64,000 nt of DNA, from positions 372,001 through 436,000 of the forward strand of contig CAIZHQ010000015.1 of NCBI GenBank assembly GCA_903932865.1, in the 5' to 3' direction. The DNA comes from an uncultured Burkholderiales bacterium (lineage in GTDB: Bacteria; Pseudomonadota; Gammaproteobacteria; Burkholderiales; Burkholderiaceae_C). The position numbers and the translations under genes are program-made. The notes under the pieces are model-generated. The model was not told where the DNA came from and did no database searches. It saw only the letters and a list, made by a program, of their open reading frames with translations. The first letter of the stretch is position 1. The number at the start of each line of letters is the position of its first letter. Of the stretch, positions 16,634-27,831 are shown piece by piece.

Positions 16634-16657
16634 TATGACCCCGATTTAACCGATTTA
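16623..16657 (+). repeat. Tandem 13-base direct repeat
   Basis: TGACCCCGATTTA occurs at 16623-16635 and immediately again at 16636-16648, with a shortened third copy CCGATTTA at 16650-16657. It extends the right arm of the inverted repeat and looks like slippage or partial duplication of a REP end. Confidence 0.75.
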
Positions 16658-16684
16658 ATTTCCAAACACATAAGGAGCCCCCAC

Positions 16685-17050
16685 ATGATCAAGTACACCG
16701 AAGACCACGAATGGTTGCAAATTGATGGTGACACCGCCGTCGTCGGCATCACCCACCACGCGCAGGACGCTTTAGGCGATGTGGTGTTTGTGGACCTGCC
16801 CGAAGTCGGCAAGTCTTTTGCCGCCAAAGAAGTCGCTGGCGTGGTCGAGTCGGTCAAAGCCGCCGCCGACGTTTACATGCCGGTGGACGGCGAAGTCACC
16901 GAGGTGAACGAAGCGCTGCGCGGCGACCCGTCGCTCGCGAACACCGACCCGCTGGGCCAAGGCTGGTTCTTCAAGGTCAAGCTGTCCAACCCGTCGCAGA
17001 CCGATGCCCTGCTGGACGAAACGGCTTACAACAAGTTCTCTGCTGGTTGA
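16685..17050 (+). CDS. gcvH: Glycine cleavage system H protein
   Basis: A 121-residue lipoyl carrier protein. The lipoylated Lys lies in [15 protein letters not shown], and [11 protein letters not shown] is the usual N-terminus. AAGGAG precedes the ATG at 16685; a longer frame reading back into the REP-like repeat is not credible. It shuttles the aminomethyl group between P, T and L proteins. Confidence 0.95.
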   Translation: MIKYTEDHEWLQIDGDTAVVGITHHAQDALGDVVFVDLPEVGKSFAAKEVAGVVESVKAAADVYMPVDGEVTEVNEALRGDPSLANTDPLGQGWFFKVKLSNPSQTDALLDETAYNKFSAG

Positions 17051-17069
17051 TTTATTAACGGAGTTGCGC

Positions 17070-19979
<2,910 letters not shown>

Positions 19980-20043
19980 TCGGCCGTTTCGCCCGAAAAA
20001 AAACTTCACGCCAAACAGGACCCATCACTTAAAATAGCGTTTC

Positions 20044-20248
20044 GCGTCGGGAGAGCCTGCACCGCTTGAACAAGCCCCGTGCAGCGCCGAAGGAGCAACC
20101 ACCCCGGAAACTCTCAGGCAAAAGGACCGATGCGAAGCGGCGCTTCAAGCGCCACACACTCTGAAGAGCGACCCGGGTTCGTCACCCGGGACCACCGCAG
20201 GAGCAAGCCTCATACGAGGTGAATCTCTCAGGTTTCAAACAGAGGGGG
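20044..20248 (+). ncRNA. Tandem glycine riboswitch upstream of dadA
   Basis: A second tandem glycine riboswitch. Aptamer 1 (about 20044-20137) has GGGAGAGCC, CGCCGAAGGAGCAACC and CTCTCAGGCAAAAGGACCG. Aptamer 2 (about 20160-20248) has GAAGAGCG, CACCGCAGGAGCAAGCC and ATCTCTCAGG. The end of aptamer 2 reads TTTCAAACAGAGGGGG, departing from the usual AAAGGAC core. A TAAAAT at 20030-20035 may be the -10. This fills the 337 bp before dadA. Confidence 0.9.
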
Positions 20249-20255
20249 TCATGCA

Positions 20256-20272
20256 GCACACATCCGGTGTGC
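20256..20272 (+). promoter_or_regulatory. Hairpin after the dadA riboswitch
   Basis: GCACAC-ATCCG-GTGTGC forms a six-base-pair hairpin eight bases after aptamer 2, the same relative position as the hairpin after the gcvT riboswitch. It lacks a T tract. It may be part of the expression platform. Confidence 0.4.
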
Positions 20273-20316
20273 CGCTTGCCCACTTGTTTGAGACGAATTC
20301 AAGAGAGAAAAGCTCC

Positions 20317-21576
20317 ATGAAAAAAGACATGGTTGTCATCGGCGGCGGCATCACTGGCGTCACCTCCGCATATGCCCTGGTTCAACAGGGTTTTAACGTC
20401 ACACTGATCGAGAAAAACCGCTATCCCGGCATGGAAACATCCTATGCCAACGGCGGCCAACTGTCTGCCTCCAACGCCGAAGTCTGGACCCACCCCTCGA
20501 CCATCATCAAGGGCCTGAAGTGGATGTTCAAAAGCGATGCCCCTTTGCTGATGAACCCTGCGCCCACCTGGCACAAGCTCAGCTGGATGGCCGAGTTCAT
20601 GGCCGCCATGCCCAAGTACCGAGACAACACCATCGCCACTGCCCAACTGGCCATTGAATCGCGGGAACACCACTTTGCCTGGGCCCAAGCCGAAGGCATC
20701 GAGTTCGACCACAAGCGCGAAGGCATCCTGCATTTTTACCGCGACAAAAAGGGCTTTGACCATGCCGGGCAAGTCTCTAAGCTGCTGGCCCAAGGCGGCC
20801 TGCCCCGTCGCGCGGTGACGCCCGAAGAAATCAAATCCATCGAGCCCACCTTGCATGGCCAATACTACGGTGGTTATTTCACCGAAAGCGACTCCACCGG
20901 CGACATCCACAAGTTCACCTATGGCTTGGCCAAGGCTTGCGAGCGCCTGGGCGTCAAGATCCTGAACGAGCACGAAGTCCTGAGCGTGGCCGCCAACGGC
21001 CAAAGCGCTTTCGTGCAGGTCAAGCATGCCGGTGATACCGACTCGCTGACTTTTGACGGCATCGTGATTTGTGCCGGCGTGCATGGCCGGCGCCTGGCCG
21101 CGCAACTGGGTGACCGCCTGAATATCTACCCCGTTAAGGGCTACTCAATCACCGTCAACCTGCCCGATGGTGCCAGCCAGGCTGCCGCGCCGCAAGTCAG
21201 CCTCCTCGACGACGAGACCAAACTGGTGACCAGCCGCTTGGGCGGTGACCGGTTCCGCGTTGCGGGCACGGCCGAATTCAACGGCATCAACCTGGACATC
21301 CGCGCCGACCGCATCCAGCCCCTGATTCAGTGGGTCAACCAGTGCTTCCCGGACATCGACACCCGCAAAGTGGTGCCTTGGGCAGGCCTGCGCCCCATGA
21401 TGCCCAATATGCTGCCGCGCGTGGGCGCAGGCAAAAAAGCCAACGTGTTCTACAACACCGGCCACGGCCATTTGGGCTGGACGCTGAGTGCCATCACCGC
21501 GCACCAATTGGCAGGCCATGTGATGGCCGCTATGCAGGACAATGTGCACTCTTTCATGACCCCTGCCACCGCCTGA
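20317..21576 (+). CDS. dadA: D-amino acid dehydrogenase, FAD-dependent
   Basis: A 419-residue flavoprotein of the DadA/glycine oxidase superfamily. The FAD motif VVIGGGITGVTSAYAL is at 6-21, NTGHGHLGWTLS is the C-terminal FAD signature, and YPVKGYSITV is typical of DadA. It oxidatively deaminates D-amino acids to 2-oxo acids at the membrane. The start at 20317 (MKKDMVVIGGG) is chosen over an upstream ATG inside the riboswitch-proximal hairpin region. Its glycine riboswitch suggests that glycine, or amino-acid excess signalled by glycine, induces it; glycine as a substrate is possible. Confidence 0.87.
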   Translation: MKKDMVVIGGGITGVTSAYALVQQGFNVTLIEKNRYPGMETSYANGGQLSASNAEVWTHPSTIIKGLKWMFKSDAPLLMNPAPTWHKLSWMAEFMAAMPKYRDNTIATAQLAIESREHHFAWAQAEGIEFDHKREGILHFYRDKKGFDHAGQVSKLLAQGGLPRRAVTPEEIKSIEPTLHGQYYGGYFTESDSTGDIHKFTYGLAKACERLGVKILNEHEVLSVAANGQSAFVQVKHAGDTDSLTFDGIVICAGVHGRRLAAQLGDRLNIYPVKGYSITVNLPDGASQAAAPQVSLLDDETKLVTSRLGGDRFRVAGTAEFNGINLDIRADRIQPLIQWVNQCFPDIDTRKVVPWAGLRPMMPNMLPRVGAGKKANVFYNTGHGHLGWTLSAITAHQLAGHVMAAMQDNVHSFMTPATA

Positions 21577-21578
21577 CC

Positions 21579-22061
21579 ATGCCACTTCACGTCCTGCCCG
21601 TTGACTACCAAAACCCCAAGCACCGCCAAGCCTTGGTGATGCTGTTGGACGCTTATGCCCAAGACCCGATGGGCGGGAGCGAGCCTCTGGCGCAGGATGT
21701 GAAAGCGCGCTTGTGCGATGACCTGGCCGCGCGCACCGATGCGGCCAGCTTCATCGCCTGGCTTGACGATGCACCCGTGGGCCTGGTCAATTGCATCGAG
21801 GGCTATTCCACCTTCAAAGCCCAGCCCCTGATGAACATCCACGACATCGCTGTGCTCCCGGGTCACCGGGGTGCAGGGGTCGGTCAAGCTTTGCTGGCGG
21901 CTGCCGAGCAGCACGCCAAAGTGCGCGGCTGCTGCAAGCTGACCTTGGAAGTGCTGACGGGCAACACACGGGCATTGCAAAGTTATCTGGGCTTTGGCTT
22001 TGAGCCTTATGCGCTGGACCCCGCAGCAGGACAAGCCAGCTTCATGCAGAAATGGCTTTAG
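21579..22061 (+). CDS. GNAT family N-acetyltransferase
   Basis: A 160-residue acetyltransferase. The acetyl-CoA loop is LPGHRGAGVGQALL (the Q/RxxGxG/A motif), followed by LEVLTGNTRALQSYLGFGFE. The ATG lies two bases after the dadA stop, so it is translationally coupled and under the same riboswitch. The acceptor substrate is unknown; an amine or amino acid would fit the context. The 3' end overlaps the convergent J-domain gene by 20 bp. Confidence 0.87.
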   Translation: MPLHVLPVDYQNPKHRQALVMLLDAYAQDPMGGSEPLAQDVKARLCDDLAARTDAASFIAWLDDAPVGLVNCIEGYSTFKAQPLMNIHDIAVLPGHRGAGVGQALLAAAEQHAKVRGCCKLTLEVLTGNTRALQSYLGFGFEPYALDPAAGQASFMQKWL

Positions 22062-23220
22062 CCAACTGCCACTGCTCTTTGAGCCAGCGCTTGAGTTCGG
22101 CATCGCTCTGAATGCGGCGTAAATCGGCGGCCAGGCTGTCGGCGCTGTGGCGCTGATCGGCCTGGAGGCGCTGCAGTGACTGGCTCAGGGCCGCTTCATC
22201 GGCATTGGCGCGCACCGGCACGCACAACTCTTGGCTCAAACGGCTTTCCAGTTGTTCCAGATCGTCTTCGAGCGCGGCCACCTGCTCCTTGAGCAACAAA
22301 GACATGGCGATCAGCTTGTCGTCGGCCATGCGTGCTGCACCGGCCTTGTTTTGGGGAGTGACCTGCGTCACCTGCATTTGCAGGCGCAGCAAAGTGGTCA
22401 AGTCGTTTTTTTCATACGCGGCGTTGACCTCGCTCATCAGCGCGGTTTTTCGCAGGCGTTCTTGTTCGTCAGGCTCGCGGTCGGGGTGCAAGGCACTGGC
22501 CAGTTGTCGATAGATCGTGCGGATGGCGTTTTTGGCGTCCCGCTCGCGCAGCGCGGCGGCAGGCACAACGCCTTTCTCGGCGGCAGCGCTTTTCTTTTGC
22601 GCTTGTTTTTGTGCTTTTCGGGCTGCGCGCTTGGCGGCTTTGCGGTCTTCGTCGGCTTGCTGCTGGCGTTGCCACTGGCGCATGCCCGCAGCCATCATGT
22701 CTTCGGGCGTCTGGTACTGGCTGGGTTTTTCGAGGGGTTGGCCCAAGGCTTCTTCGATGCGCTCACGCAAACGCTGCGCGGCCTCGGCCTGCTCCTCGGC
22801 GGCTTCTTGGGTGTCCTCTTCGCTCACGTACACATCGGCCAGGGCCTGCACTTGCGGGTCGGCATTTTCGGCGTGTTCGGCTAAATGCGCGATCAAACCG
22901 CGCACAAGTCCCCGCGCCATGCGCTGCTGGCGGTCGGTGAAGTCTGCCGTTTGCAGGCGCTCATGCACAAAGAGCAGCAGGCTTTTGCGGTGCGCCTGCG
23001 TCAGCTGCACCGACTCTCGCAGGCTCTGAATGTGCGCATAACGGTACTGGTCAGACCACGCCTGCAGCCGCTGGATCTGCACCGAAAGCCGCTCAATCTG
23101 GGCCAGCAAGTCGTTGAAGCGCTGCTGGGCAGGGGTCAGCGCCGCCTGCTCGCTGGGCTGAACCATCAAGGCGGAAAGGGATGGCGCAGCGTAGGGTGGC
23201 GTTTCGGGCAAGGGGGTCAT
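22042..23220 (-). CDS. J-domain-like coiled-coil protein
   Basis: A 392-residue cytoplasmic protein of unknown role. Residues about 30-75 and 320-392 are Gln/Leu-rich helical coiled coils, and a Lys/Ala-rich stretch follows about 190. Around residues 240-285 is a degenerate J domain: AIRTIYRQLASALHPDREPD contains the HPD tripeptide that stimulates DnaK. No zinc fingers or G/F region are present, so it is a class III-type co-chaperone candidate. The start MTPLPETPP (23220) is preferred to a longer frame, though its ribosome site is weak. Confidence 0.72.
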   Translation of the reverse strand: MTPLPETPPYAAPSLSALMVQPSEQAALTPAQQRFNDLLAQIERLSVQIQRLQAWSDQYRYAHIQSLRESVQLTQAHRKSLLLFVHERLQTADFTDRQQRMARGLVRGLIAHLAEHAENADPQVQALADVYVSEEDTQEAAEEQAEAAQRLRERIEEALGQPLEKPSQYQTPEDMMAAGMRQWQRQQQADEDRKAAKRAARKAQKQAQKKSAAAEKGVVPAAALRERDAKNAIRTIYRQLASALHPDREPDEQERLRKTALMSEVNAAYEKNDLTTLLRLQMQVTQVTPQNKAGAARMADDKLIAMSLLLKEQVAALEDDLEQLESRLSQELCVPVRANADEAALSQSLQRLQADQRHSADSLAADLRRIQSDAELKRWLKEQWQLAKAISA

Positions 23221-23372
23221 CTGAAGCAATTTGATAGGGCGGTCGCTGACAAGGCTGCTGGATGTTAACGCCCTGAAAGCAAGTCCCTGAGGGTGAGTCC
23301 CCCCATCGGTACAAGTGGACAAGCCTGCGCCCGTTGATAATCCACCCCACCCTTTCGAAACCCAACTGCCTG

Positions 23373-25298
23373 ATGCCCAGCCCCGCCCCGTTCAAAGTTT
23401 TGAGCCTCATCCCGCCGATGACGCAGCTCAACACGCCCTACCCGTCCACGGCTTACCTGACGGGTTTTTTGCGTTCGCGGGGTTTCGATGCGGTGCAAGA
23501 AGACCTCGCGCTGGCCACGGTGCTGGCCTTGCTGAACAAAAAAGGGCTGACCGATTTGCGTGACACGGCCCTGACTTTACCGGTCGAAGAACGCTCGGGC
23601 CCGGTGAATTTCTTTCTCGACCACTTCAACGACTACGTGGTCAGCATCGACCCGGTAATCGCGTTTTTGCAAGGCCGCGACAGCACGCTCAGCCACCGCA
23701 TCGCTGGCCGGGGCTTTTTGCCCGAAGGCCCGCGCTTTGCGGCACTCGACGCGTATGACGACGACGGCACGGGCGACCCGATTGGCTGGGCTTTTGGCGC
23801 TTTGGGCCAGACCGACCGCGCCCGGCACTTGGCCACTTTGTACCTGAACGACCTGGCCGATGTGCTGCGCGACGCGGTTGACGAAGGCTTTGAGTTTGTG
23901 CGCTACGCCGAGCGCCTGGCCGCCAGCCAACCCAGCTTTGACGGCTTGGCCGGTGCCCTGTCCGAGCCTGCCAACTTGATCGACACCACACTGGAGCACT
24001 TGGCCTTGCAGGCCATCGACCGGCACCAACCCACGCTGGTGCTGCTGTCCGTGCCCTTTCCCGGCTCGGTCTATGCGGCCTTTCGCATCGCCCAGTGCAT
24101 CAAGCGGTTTCACCCCCACATGCGCATCGCCTTGGGCGGCGGCTTTGTCAACACCGAACTGCGTGGTCTGAAAGACGCGCGCGTTTTTGACCATGTGGAT
24201 TTCGTGACCCTGGACGGTGGCGAGCGCCCCTTGCTCAGCCTGATCGAGCACCTGCAAGGCCAGCGCAGCGTGCAGCGCCTGCAACGCACCTTCATCAAAA
24301 ACGATGCGGGCCAAGTGCAGTACATCAACCTGCAAGAGCCCGACGTCCCTTTTGAAGAGGTGGGCACGGCCACTTGGGACGGTTTGCCGCTGCACAAATA
24401 CCTGTCGCTGCTGGACATGCTCAACCCGATGAACCGGTTGTGGAGCGACGGACGCTGGAACAAACTCACCGTGGCGCACGGTTGCTATTGGAAAAAATGC
24501 AGCTTTTGCGACGTGAGCCTGGACTACATCAGCCGCTACGAAACCGCGCAGGCCAGTACCTTGGTCGACCGCATCGAGCAAATCGTGGCCGAAACCGGCC
24601 AGACCGGTTTTCATTTTGTGGACGAAGCCGCACCCCCCAAAGCCCTCAAGGCCTTGGCCGAAGAGTTGCTGCGCCGGGGTGTGCAAATTTCGTGGTGGGG
24701 CAACATCCGCTTCGAGAAAACCTTCACCCCCGAGTTGTGCGAGCTGTTGGCCCAAAGCGGCTGCATCGCCATGTCGGGCGGGCTTGAAGTGGCGTCCGAC
24801 CGCCTGCTCAGCCTGATGAAAAAAGGCGTCTCGGTCGAGCAGGTGGCGCAGGTCACCAAAGGTTTTGCCGATGCGGGCGTGCTGGTGCACGCCTACCTGA
24901 TGTACGGCTTTCCCACGCAGACCGTTCAGGACACGGTGGACGCGCTCGAATACGTGCGCCAGTTGTTTGAAAACGGCTGCATCCACAGCGGCTTTTTCCA
25001 CCGCTTTGTCTGCACCGTGCACTCACCCGTGGGCCTGAACCCTGAGGCCTATGGCGTGACGCTCTTGCCCCTGCCCGAAGGCAGCTTTGCCCAAAACGAT
25101 GTGGGCTTTGTCGACCCGACCCCCATGCCTGCGGGCGTGGACCACGACCTGCTGGGCCAGGGCCTGAAAAAAGCCATCTACAACTTCATGCACGGGGTGG
25201 GCGTGGAGAACGATGTGCGTCAGTGGTTTGAGCTGCCCAAGGGACAGTGCCCCAAAACCACGGTGCCGCGCCACAAAATTACCAAGGCCCTGGGCTGA
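23373..25298 (+). CDS. B12-binding-domain radical SAM protein
   Basis: A 641-residue protein. The N-terminal half (to about 330) has a cobalamin-binding-like fold (LSLIPPMTQLNTPYPS and IALGGGFVNTELRG). The radical SAM core has CYWKKCSFCD with cysteines at 371, 376 and 379, the CX4CX2C spacing seen in this subgroup, followed by HFVDEAAPPKALKAL. It should bind a 4Fe-4S cluster and S-adenosylmethionine. The substrate is unknown; relatives methylate or rearrange metabolites. The ATG at 23373 overlaps a GTG/ATG choice; family length supports it. It stands alone, convergent with an SDR. Confidence 0.83.
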   Translation: MPSPAPFKVLSLIPPMTQLNTPYPSTAYLTGFLRSRGFDAVQEDLALATVLALLNKKGLTDLRDTALTLPVEERSGPVNFFLDHFNDYVVSIDPVIAFLQGRDSTLSHRIAGRGFLPEGPRFAALDAYDDDGTGDPIGWAFGALGQTDRARHLATLYLNDLADVLRDAVDEGFEFVRYAERLAASQPSFDGLAGALSEPANLIDTTLEHLALQAIDRHQPTLVLLSVPFPGSVYAAFRIAQCIKRFHPHMRIALGGGFVNTELRGLKDARVFDHVDFVTLDGGERPLLSLIEHLQGQRSVQRLQRTFIKNDAGQVQYINLQEPDVPFEEVGTATWDGLPLHKYLSLLDMLNPMNRLWSDGRWNKLTVAHGCYWKKCSFCDVSLDYISRYETAQASTLVDRIEQIVAETGQTGFHFVDEAAPPKALKALAEELLRRGVQISWWGNIRFEKTFTPELCELLAQSGCIAMSGGLEVASDRLLSLMKKGVSVEQVAQVTKGFADAGVLVHAYLMYGFPTQTVQDTVDALEYVRQLFENGCIHSGFFHRFVCTVHSPVGLNPEAYGVTLLPLPEGSFAQNDVGFVDPTPMPAGVDHDLLGQGLKKAIYNFMHGVGVENDVRQWFELPKGQCPKTTVPRHKITKALG

Positions 25299-25321
25299 TC
25301 AGCGCCCTGTGCTTGGGCGCA

Positions 25322-26020
25322 TCACCAAGGGATGTGCTGCCCCTGATGGTCCACAAACTGCGCACGCCCGGTGGGCTGCAAGCCATCGAGCGTGGCCAAC
25401 AAGCGCTGGGCTGACTCGTTTGGGTGCAGGGCATCTTGGCCGACAAACGGCTGACTCAATGCCGACTGCACCGTGCCCGGCTGCAAGGCGGCCACCACCA
25501 ACAGCGGCCTTCGACGTGCCATCTCGATGGCCGCCGTTTGCAGCAGCATGTTGAGTGCCGCCTTGGCCGCCCGGTAACCGTACCAACCGCCTTTGCGGTT
25601 GTCTTCGATGCTGCCCACCCGCGCCGACAGCTTGCCCCACATCACCCGCTGCCCAGAAGCCAGCAAAGGCAAAAAATGCTTGAGCAGCAAAGACGGCCCC
25701 ACAGCGTTCAGGTGCAAGGTGTGAAGCAAATGCGCCGCGTCCAGTTCGTCCAAGCGCTTTTCGGGGCCACGCCCGTTCACCGTGAGCGCCCCAGTGGCAT
25801 CGAGCACCAAATGAAAGGGCCCCTGCGCGGCCAAAGCCTGCGCACAAGCGGCCATGCTGGATTCGTCCAGCAAGTCAAAGCCGGGCGAGCCTTGACGCGA
25901 AACGCCACACACATTGGCACAGCGCGGGTCACTTTGCAACGCTTGCACGAAGGCTTGGCCAATCGCGCCACTGGCGCCGAACACCAAAGCACGGTAGCCC
26001 TCTGGCAAGGAATGCATCAT
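25322..26020 (-). CDS. SDR family oxidoreductase
   Basis: A 232-residue short-chain dehydrogenase of the C-factor-like subgroup. The cofactor loop is VFGASGAIGQAF near residues 13-24 and the catalytic pair lies in YGYRAAKAALNM. The usual NAG motif is replaced by LDATGAL. It is the last gene of an overlapping operon; its ATG overlaps the SUMF1-like stop. The substrate is unknown. Confidence 0.82.
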   Translation of the reverse strand: MMHSLPEGYRALVFGASGAIGQAFVQALQSDPRCANVCGVSRQGSPGFDLLDESSMAACAQALAAQGPFHLVLDATGALTVNGRGPEKRLDELDAAHLLHTLHLNAVGPSLLLKHFLPLLASGQRVMWGKLSARVGSIEDNRKGGWYGYRAAKAALNMLLQTAAIEMARRRPLLVVAALQPGTVQSALSQPFVGQDALHPNESAQRLLATLDGLQPTGRAQFVDHQGQHIPW

Positions 26021-26793
26021 GAGGGTGTCTTGCTCGGATTCGTGCCTTTTGGCGTGAGGTCATAAACGCAGCGAAAGCCGAGGTAGACCACATAAACATC
26101 AGCGGCTTTGAAGGCCTGCACATCGGCCTTCATGTTGAACGCGCCGTACCACCAGGACCCACCCACGGTGCGCCGCTGGCCGCCCTGCTCATCGGTGGTC
26201 CACTCCCACACATTGGCGCCCATGTCATACAAGCCATTCACGCCTTGGCGCGTGGCCCCGGCGGGCGCGGCGCGGGGCCAGGGGTCTGGGTCGCTGCTGT
26301 TCGCGCCTTGCGGGCTGTCACCCGTGCTCCAGGCATAAGTTTTGCCTTTCACCCAAGGCGCTGGGGGGTTGTCACGCAACTCGGTGAACCCCGCCTTTTG
26401 CCATTCCGCGCCAGTGGGCAAACGGCCCCCTGCCCAGCGGCAGTAAGCCTGCGCCTCGGCAAAGTCCAGGTGCACAGCAGGTAAATCAGCACTTGCCGTC
26501 ACGCCATCCGGTTGACGCCAAGACCAACCGGGACGGCGTATCCAACCGCCCACATACTCAAAACCACCGCCCTCTTTTTCAGCGCGGGTCACGGTGCCGG
26601 TGGCTCGCACATAGCGCTCAAACTGGCCGATGGTCACTTCGGTGCGGTCGATGGCCCAAGGGCCCAAAGTCACCTTCTCGCCAACAGGGCTGGGCGCTTG
26701 TGCAAGGGCATGGGGCGGACCCGACAAAGACAAAGCGCCAAACAGAACCAACCCAACCAATGCGGGCAAAGCGCCCGACAAGCCTCTGGTCAT
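26017..26793 (-). CDS. SUMF1/EgtB/PvdO-like protein, exported, lacking FGE cysteines
   Basis: A 258-residue protein with a signal peptide (about 1-30, ending ALA) and a formylglycine-generating-enzyme-type domain (PF03781): AIDRTEVTIGQFERYV, RLPTGAEWQKAGF, GLYDMGANVWEWT and the end GFRCVYD. The position that carries the two catalytic cysteines in active FGE reads GGSWWYGAFNMKA and has none, so formylglycine synthesis is unlikely. It is probably periplasmic. Start ATG 26793 overlaps the DCC gene stop; a GTG at 26796 is an alternative. Confidence 0.82.
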   Translation of the reverse strand: MTRGLSGALPALVGLVLFGALSLSGPPHALAQAPSPVGEKVTLGPWAIDRTEVTIGQFERYVRATGTVTRAEKEGGGFEYVGGWIRRPGWSWRQPDGVTASADLPAVHLDFAEAQAYCRWAGGRLPTGAEWQKAGFTELRDNPPAPWVKGKTYAWSTGDSPQGANSSDPDPWPRAAPAGATRQGVNGLYDMGANVWEWTTDEQGGQRRTVGGSWWYGAFNMKADVQAFKAADVYVVYLGFRCVYDLTPKGTNPSKTPS

Positions 26794-27176
26794 CACGATT
26801 TCTCCTCACCCAAGCCGCGCCTGACCCACTTTTGCAAAGTGGGTCGCAGCGGCAAAAACAAACGGTAAGCGGCCTCAAACAGCCACGACAAAGGTGGCCA
26901 GGCCGACAGCCAGCCTAGCCAACGCCAACCCGGAAACATGCGCCACATTTGCGAGAACGCTGCCGCGCCGCTGTACAAGTGGCCATGACGGTCGCGCACA
27001 TGGAATCGGGCCATGGCCTGCGTGCAGCTGAGCGAAGCGCCCAATTCGGCCCCAGCACTCACATCCACCCAATCGATGGCGGCCGCTTGGGGCAAACGCC
27101 GGTAAATGGCGATCTCACGCCGGCACATGGGGCACGAGCCGTCAAAGTAAACGGTCAAACTGTGCAGGCCGCTCAT
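26793..27176 (-). CDS. DCC family thiol-disulfide oxidoreductase-like protein
   Basis: A 127-residue DUF393 protein. FDGSCPMCRREI gives the DxxCxxC hallmark with Cys15 and Cys18. The function of the family is not settled; a thiol-disulfide role is inferred from the motif. Its start overlaps the stop of the histidine-phosphatase gene by four bases. With SUMF1-like, phosphatase and DsbA-like neighbours it forms a thiol-rich operon. Confidence 0.85.
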   Translation of the reverse strand: MSGLHSLTVYFDGSCPMCRREIAIYRRLPQAAAIDWVDVSAGAELGASLSCTQAMARFHVRDRHGHLYSGAAAFSQMWRMFPGWRWLGWLSAWPPLSWLFEAAYRLFLPLRPTLQKWVRRGLGEEKS

Positions 27177-27817
27177 GGGGCGAGCTCCGCTCGGGCCAGC
27201 AAACGGCCTTGCCGATCGACCAAAAATCCCTCGCCCATGCTAGGGTAGGCCCCCGTGAGGCCGGTCATGATCACTTGGTGCGTGACCCATACCTCGGTGC
27301 GCCCTTTGGGCAATCCACGCAAACGGGCCAACAAGGATTTTTGTTGCGCTGCCGGATCGCCCTGCCCGGCGAAAGTGCTGTTCAAGGCTGGCCAATCTTC
27401 GACCTGCCCAAAAGCCAATCGCGCCGTGTCTTGGCAGCGGCACCACTGGCTGCTCAGCACCGCATCAGGCTTGAACTTTTGCGCTTGCAGCCAAGCACCA
27501 AAAGCCTGCGAGGCCTGCCTGCCCGCTTCGCTCAAATTGCGCTGGGTTTGGCACTGGCCCAAAGTGAATCCCGCCGGGTCGCCCAGACCCGCTTCGGTCG
27601 CGGCATGGCGAATCAGCAGCGCACCTCCGCTTTGCCGCCAAGCGCGCAAAAGTTCGGCCGCGGCAGCGTTGCGCTCAGGCTGCGCCTGGACCTCGCCCGA
27701 CATGCCCACGAGGGCCACGGCCGCCGCCGCAGGCCACAGGCCCAAAAATCTGCGGCGTGAAGCGCTGACCTGCGGCGTCTCGTGGTCTGCGGCTGACCGT
27801 TTGAACTTTGAGTTCAT
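27173..27817 (-). CDS. Histidine phosphatase family protein, exported
   Basis: A 214-residue protein with a Tat-like N-terminus (SRRRFLGLWPAAAAVALVG) and a histidine-phosphatase core. LLIRHAATE supplies the phospho-accepting His (RHG motif as RHA), SSQWCRCQDTA the second Arg region and VTHQVIMTGLTG the second His. It is likely periplasmic. I chose ATG 27817 with GGAG eight bases upstream; a TTG at 27835 would overlap the DsbA-like gene. The substrate is unknown. Confidence 0.83.
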   Translation of the reverse strand: MNSKFKRSAADHETPQVSASRRRFLGLWPAAAAVALVGMSGEVQAQPERNAAAAELLRAWRQSGGALLIRHAATEAGLGDPAGFTLGQCQTQRNLSEAGRQASQAFGAWLQAQKFKPDAVLSSQWCRCQDTARLAFGQVEDWPALNSTFAGQGDPAAQQKSLLARLRGLPKGRTEVWVTHQVIMTGLTGAYPSMGEGFLVDRQGRLLARAELAP

Positions 27818-27831
27818 GAAAAAGGCTCCGC

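Noticed and set aside
23577-25022. Long minus-strand open frame of 481 codons
   Set aside because: Antisense to the radical SAM gene; rich in His, Gly and Val with no domain. It arises from high GC codon bias.
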